64,000 bases of DNA from Bathymodiolus brooksi (lineage: Eukaryota > Mollusca > Bivalvia > Mytilida > Modiolidae). Every line of letters starts with the position of its first letter. Positions within the stretch are counted from its first letter, which is position 1. Where the stretch lies: contig OY804582.1 in assembly GCA_963680875.1 (NCBI GenBank), forward strand, positions 55,136,646-55,200,645. The letters run 5' to 3'. Position numbers and translations under genes: made by a program. Below are positions 56,401 through 62,400 of the stretch, piece after piece. The notes beneath the pieces were generated by a model that made no database searches, was not told the origin of the DNA, and worked only from the letters and a program-made list of their open reading frames with translations.

Positions 56401-59400
56401 TTCTATCTATTTTATAGGCTATTGATGCCTTAGAAGCTGCCACTAAAGTTCTATCTATTTTATAGGCTATAGATGCCTTAGAAGCTGCCACTAAAGTTCT
56501 ATCTATTTTATTGGCTATAGATGCCTTAGAAGCTGCCACTAAAGTTCTATCTATTTTATAGGCTATTGATGCCTTAGAAGCTGCAACTAAAGTTCTATCT
56601 ATTTTATAGGCTATTGATGCCTTAGAAGCTGCCACTAAAGTTCTATCTATTTTATAGGCTATTGATGCCTTAGAAGCTGCCACTAAAGTTCTATCTATTT
56701 TATAGGCTATTGATGCCTTAGAAGCTGCCACTAAAGTTCTATCTATTTTATTGGCTATTGATGCCTTAGAAGCTGCCACTAAAGTTCTATCTATTTTATT
56801 GGCTATAGATGCCTTAGAAGCTGCCACTAAAGTTCTATCTATTTTATAGGCTATAGATGCCTTAGAAGCTGCCACTAAAGTTCTATCTATTTTATAGGCT
56901 ATAGATGCCTTAGAAGCTGCCACTAAAGTTCTATCTATTTTATAAGCTATTGATGCCTTAGAAGCTGCCACTAAAGTTCTATCTATTTTATAGGCTATTG
57001 ATGCCTTAGAAGCTGCCACTAAATTTCTATCTATTTTAGAGGCTATTGATGCCTTAGAAGCTGCCACTAAAGTTCTATCTATTTTAGAGGCTATAGATGC
57101 CTTAGAAGCTGCCACTAAAGTTCTATCTATTTTATAGTCTATAGATGCCTTAGAAGCTGCCACTAAAGTTCTATCTATTTTATAGGCTATTGATGCCTTA
57201 GAAGCTGCCACTAAAGTTCTATCTATTTTATAGGCTATTGATGTCTTAGAAGCTGCCACTAAAGTTCTATCTATTTTATAGGCTATTGATGCCTTAGAAG
57301 CTGCCACTAAAGTTCTATCTATTTTAGAGGCTATTGATGCCTTAGAAGCTGCCACTAAAGTTCTATCTATTTTATAGGCTATTGATGCCTTAGAAGCTGC
57401 CACTAAAGTTCTATCTATTTTATAGGCTATTGATGCCTTAGAAGCTGCCACTAAAGTTCTATCTATTTTATAGGCTATATATGCCTTAGAAGCTGCCACT
57501 AAAGTTCTATCTATTTTATAGGCTATTGATGCCTTAGAAGCTGCCACTAAAGTTCTATCTATTTTATAGGCTATTGATGCCTTAGAAGCTGCCACTAAAG
57601 TTCTATCTATTTTATAGGCTATTGATGCCTTAGAAGCTGCCACTAAAGTTCTATCTATTTTATAGGCTATTGATGCCTTAGAAGCTGCCACTAAAGTTCT
57701 ATCTATTTTATAGGCTATTGATGCCTTAGAAGCTGCCACTAAAGTTCTATCTATTTTATAGGCTATTGATGCCTTAGAAGCTGCCACTAAAGTTCTATCT
57801 ATTTAATAGGCTATTGATGCCTTAGAAGCTGCCACTAAAGTTCTATCTATTTTATAGGCTATATATGCCTTAGAAGCTGCCACTAAAGTTCTATCTATTT
57901 TATAGGCTATTGATGCCTTAGAAGCTGCCACTAAAGTTCTATCTATTTTATAGGCTATTGATGCCTTAGAAGCTGCCACTAAAGTTCTATCTATTTTATA
58001 GGCTATAGATGCCTTAGAAGCTGCCACTAAAGTTCTATCTATTTTATAGGCTATTGATGCCTTAGAAGCTGCCACTAAAGTTCTATCTATTTTATAGGCT
58101 ATTGGTGCCTTAGAAGCTGCCACTAAAGTTCTATCTATTTTATAGGCTATTGATGCCTTAGAAGCTGCCACTAAAGTTCTATCTATTTTATAGGCTATTG
58201 ATGCCTTAGAAGCTGCCACTAAAGTTCTATCTATTTTATAGATTATAGATGCCTTAGAAACTGCCACTAAAGTTCTATCTATTTTATAGGCTATTGATGC
58301 CTTAGAAGCTGCCACTAAAGTTCTATCTATTTTATAGGCTATTGATGCCTTAGAAGCTGCCACTAAAGTTCTATCTATTTTATAGGCTATTGATGTCTTA
58401 GAAGCTGCCACTAAAGTTCTATCTATTTTATAGGCTATAGATGCCTTAGAAGCTGCCACTAAAGTTCTATCTATTTTATAGGCTATTGATGCCTTAGAAG
58501 TTGCCACTAAAGTTCTATCTATTTTATAGGCTATTGATGCCTTAGAAGCTGCCACTAAAGTTCTATCTATTTTAGAGGCTATAGATGCCTTAGAAGCTGC
58601 CACTAAAGTTCTATCTATTTTATAGGCTATAGATGCCTTAGAAGCTGCCACTAAAGTTCTATCTATTTTATATGCTATTGATGCCTTAGAAGCTGCCACT
58701 AAAGTTCTATCTATTTTATAGGCTATTGATGCCTTAGAAGCTGCCACTAAAGTTCTATCTATTTTATAGGCTATTGATGCCTTAGAAGCTGCCACTAAAG
58801 TTCTATCTATTTTATAGGCTATTGATGCCTTAGAAGCTGCCACTAAAGTTCTATCTATTTTATAGGCTATTGATGCCTTAGAAGCTGCCACTAAAGTTCT
58901 ATCTATTTTATAGGCTATTGATGCCTTAGAATCTGCCACTAAAGTTCTATCTATTTTATAGGCTATTGATGCCTTAGAAGCTGCCACTAAAGTTCTATCT
59001 ATTTTATAGGCTATTGATGCCTTAGAAGCTGCCACTAAAGTTCTATCTATTTTATAGGCTATTGATGCCTTAGAAGCTGCCACTAAAGTTCTATCTATTT
59101 TATAGGCTATTGATGCCTTAGAAGCTGCCACTAAAGTTCTATCTATTTTAGAGGCTATAGATGCCTTAGAAGCTGCCACTAAAGTTCTATCTATTTTATA
59201 GGCTATTGATGCCTTAGAAGCTGCCACTAAAGTTCTATCTATTTTAAAGGCTATTGATGCCTTAGAAGCTGCCACTAAAGTTCTATCTATTTTATAGGCT
59301 ATATATGCCTTAGAAGCTGCCACTAAAGTTCTATCTATTTTATAGGCTATTGATGCCTTAGAAGCTGCCACTAAAGTTCTATCTATTTTATAGGCTATTG

Positions 59401-62400
59401 ATGCCTTAGAAGCTGCCACTAAAGTTCTATCTATTTTATAGGCTATTGATGCCTTAGAAGCTGCCACTAAAGTTCTATCTATTTTATAGGCTATTGATGC
59501 CTTAGAAGCTGCCACTAGAGTCCAGCCTGTACCTTCTATGTTTATGCTACTGGGTAAAACACAGATGAAAGCTAAGGAGTTTACTAATGCCATTGGAAGT
59601 TTCAACAAAGCACTAGAACTTTTTGTAAGTATATAATCAATGTGTGGAAAGGAACCTAGTAAGTTAATATAACTTGTGTCCTATCCAGTTGTTGAAATGT
59701 TTAGCAATACAATATGTTTAATCTAATGTGTAACTGCTGTATTTTGTGTAAAAATATGTGATAATATTAGTTTACACTGTAACAATTTAAGATGAGGGAT
59801 TGTTATTAAGATTTTAAACAATATATGTTGGGTATTTTTTATTTAGATATTTCTGTTGAGTTTTTTTTTTTGTGGGGGGATTCACAATGACACCACTGCA
59901 AAAGGCAGTGATGGCAGTAAGGTACAATTGAAGCATAACACACATTAAGAAGAGTTTGAAGATACCAAAGGGGCAATCAAATCCGTAAATCAAGCTTGTG
60001 TTAATGGAAGAGTCCATTTTATCATCAGGGAATTTTGTAAGATGTGGACTCTAAGACGGATATTATGACCCAAATTTTATTGTTCACTGACTTCATTTCT
60101 TTTTGACATATTTTGTATATGTACACTTAAGCTTCAGGATAACGTTTAGAGTTTAGGTTCTTTTTGTAGTAGTATCTATTGATTCATTGGGACATTTTAT
60201 GAAACGGAAGAAACATGTTTGTAGAATTCATGTTGAAAATTTTTGCAGTGACCTATATTTCATAGTTCATTGGCTCCAATCAACTTTGTGTTAATTTTTA
60301 TACATTACGGGTAATACTTCATCAGGAAATCTTCAAGCTAAGATTCTTCTTTGTATAAGTCTTAATGATATGATCATTAAACATTGTGAAAAGGAAGATA
60401 TGTGCTGCCACTATGTATGTGTATTGTGTGTGTATTTCACCATGTATGTGTGTTTTTTGTATATTTCACCATATATGTGTGTTTTGTGTATATTTTACCA
60501 TGTATGTCAGGGTTCCCACACATCCGGAAAAACCCGGCAAGTTTATTTCAAGTGTTCCCGACCGGGAAACGCTCTTGAAAATCGAGAAAATGGCAAAAAC
60601 CGGGAGAAACCCTTGAAATTTATCTACTGTAGGTCATTAGATAATATTGAATTACTCCCCTTTGATCATTGTTCTTTCGTATTTTTACAACTTCAGACCA
60701 GCAAGTTCTGCGGCGTATCATTCGTTTGATAGATATGGGAACGAATGACTTTGGGACGAGTATTGTAAGGGCGAAACTGATCATGAATTCTGTTCCATAT
60801 GCACGTTTGTAAGATAAGGACGCTGCTTCAGACCCCTTTCTAAAGTCAAGAAAACTGCCAAGTTTTTGGTGAAATCACCCTCGAAAATAAAATAAAAATC
60901 CTGGAAAAACCTTGGAATTTTATGTTGAGAGCTGTGTGGGAACCCTAGTATGTATCTATTGTGTATATTTCACCCTGTATCATTTATATAATACATTCTA
61001 GGGCAAGCTGTTTAGAACGGTAAGGAATGAAATGTATCATATATTTGCATATTATACATCTTTTCTATCAGGTTTATCCATTGTTGCATGAAATGACACG
61101 CTTCATTTTCAGATTATATTTGAATTAGTATATTATTACGCAAATGCACATGATTGGGTATAAAGACAGTACGTAGAAGTTTAGTTATCTCCCTGTATTT
61201 AATGTAGAATTCAGGTTATGGGTTTAAGGCATAATTTATTTGAAAAATATGGTACAGAGTTTAGAAATTGCACCTACTTATGGTAAAAGGCATAGGGACA
61301 ATATCTGTTGCCATAATTTACATTTCAGCACAGTTTTAAATTGTGGTGACAGTGACATCTGGCATTATGAAATTAATATTTTAAAACATATATTATGAAA
61401 AGAAAGTTTAAACAGTGATGGTCATCAATTCCACCAATATCAACAAAACGAACAATTACTTCTCATACATGATTATCAACATACAAAGATTTGTCTAATT
61501 ATATGGAAATAGAAATTTGGTTCCAGAGTTACGCAAAATATATGAAGTTTTCTCACTTGCTCTGGTCCCAAGCTAGTATCCCTTTTAGAATGTAGCATTA
61601 TGGACAAGAAGAGAAGACCCTCTCCTGCTCTCCCCCCCCCCCCCCCCCTATGAAAAACCCTGTCGTCAGCTGTTACGATTTGTCAATATTGTCAATAATA
61701 AAAAGCTACATGTAAAACAATGTACCAGCCATTGCTTTCATCTAACTTAAACCTCTATTTTTTATGTCATATATTTGTAAAGTTGCATTTTGATTGGATA
61801 AACTCTTGCTTCGTTTGCACAATAACAAACTCAAACTTTTCTCTTATTTATTCAATTTCTGTCTTCAATGAAAAAAAATTGCTAGAGATGATATGTATAA
61901 AATTTTGATTCTGCATGTGGAGTTATTATTGAAATAGTCTACCTACAATATACAGTTGTGGCACAAAGACTGGTGGACTCTGAATCAGGATAATGTGTCC
62001 GAGTGGGGCGACATGTCTATCCTTGGACTGTTGTTTCAGTGAGCCAGAACTATAAAAAATCCAACCTAGCGTGTTCGTCTAGTACAAAGTGGACCTCATC
62101 ATCATCTCATTGAAAATTAATTTTTTCTCGCCATGATATAGCTGAAAAATTTTTATAACATAGATGCCATTGTACTGAGCTTTTTGTCAAATTTTTCACA
62201 TGTACTCGCTTTCTAATCAAGTCTCATTAATTAATCCCCACTATGATGTACTATCCTGCAATATATTTTACTCATCAAGAAGAGAACCCTTAATAAGGAT
62301 TTTATTTTAATGGTTGATACATGTATTTAGTTAGATAGTTTTTACCGATACAAGTATTTAGTTAGATAGTTTTTACCCTTTTTATTACAATGTACCTACA

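Noticed and set aside
55061..57787. 908-codon minus-strand ORF as a repetitive structural protein gene
   Set aside because: Its unit is the reverse complement of the exon 38 acceptor repeat. The period is a multiple of three, there is no promoter or leader, and its C-terminal end is reverse-read SINE sequence.
55202..59520. CRISPR array (many equal repeats)
   Set aside because: There are no spacers; units are head-to-tail and the context is an animal gene.
57803..59608. 601-codon minus-strand ORF
   Set aside because: Same array. Its N-terminal part is the antisense of exon 38, which is coding on the + strand.
60370..60729. 119-codon Cys-rich ORF
   Set aside because: The N-terminal half is translation of a short tandem repeat and the rest crosses into a hAT-like element, so it is not a secreted Cys-rich peptide.
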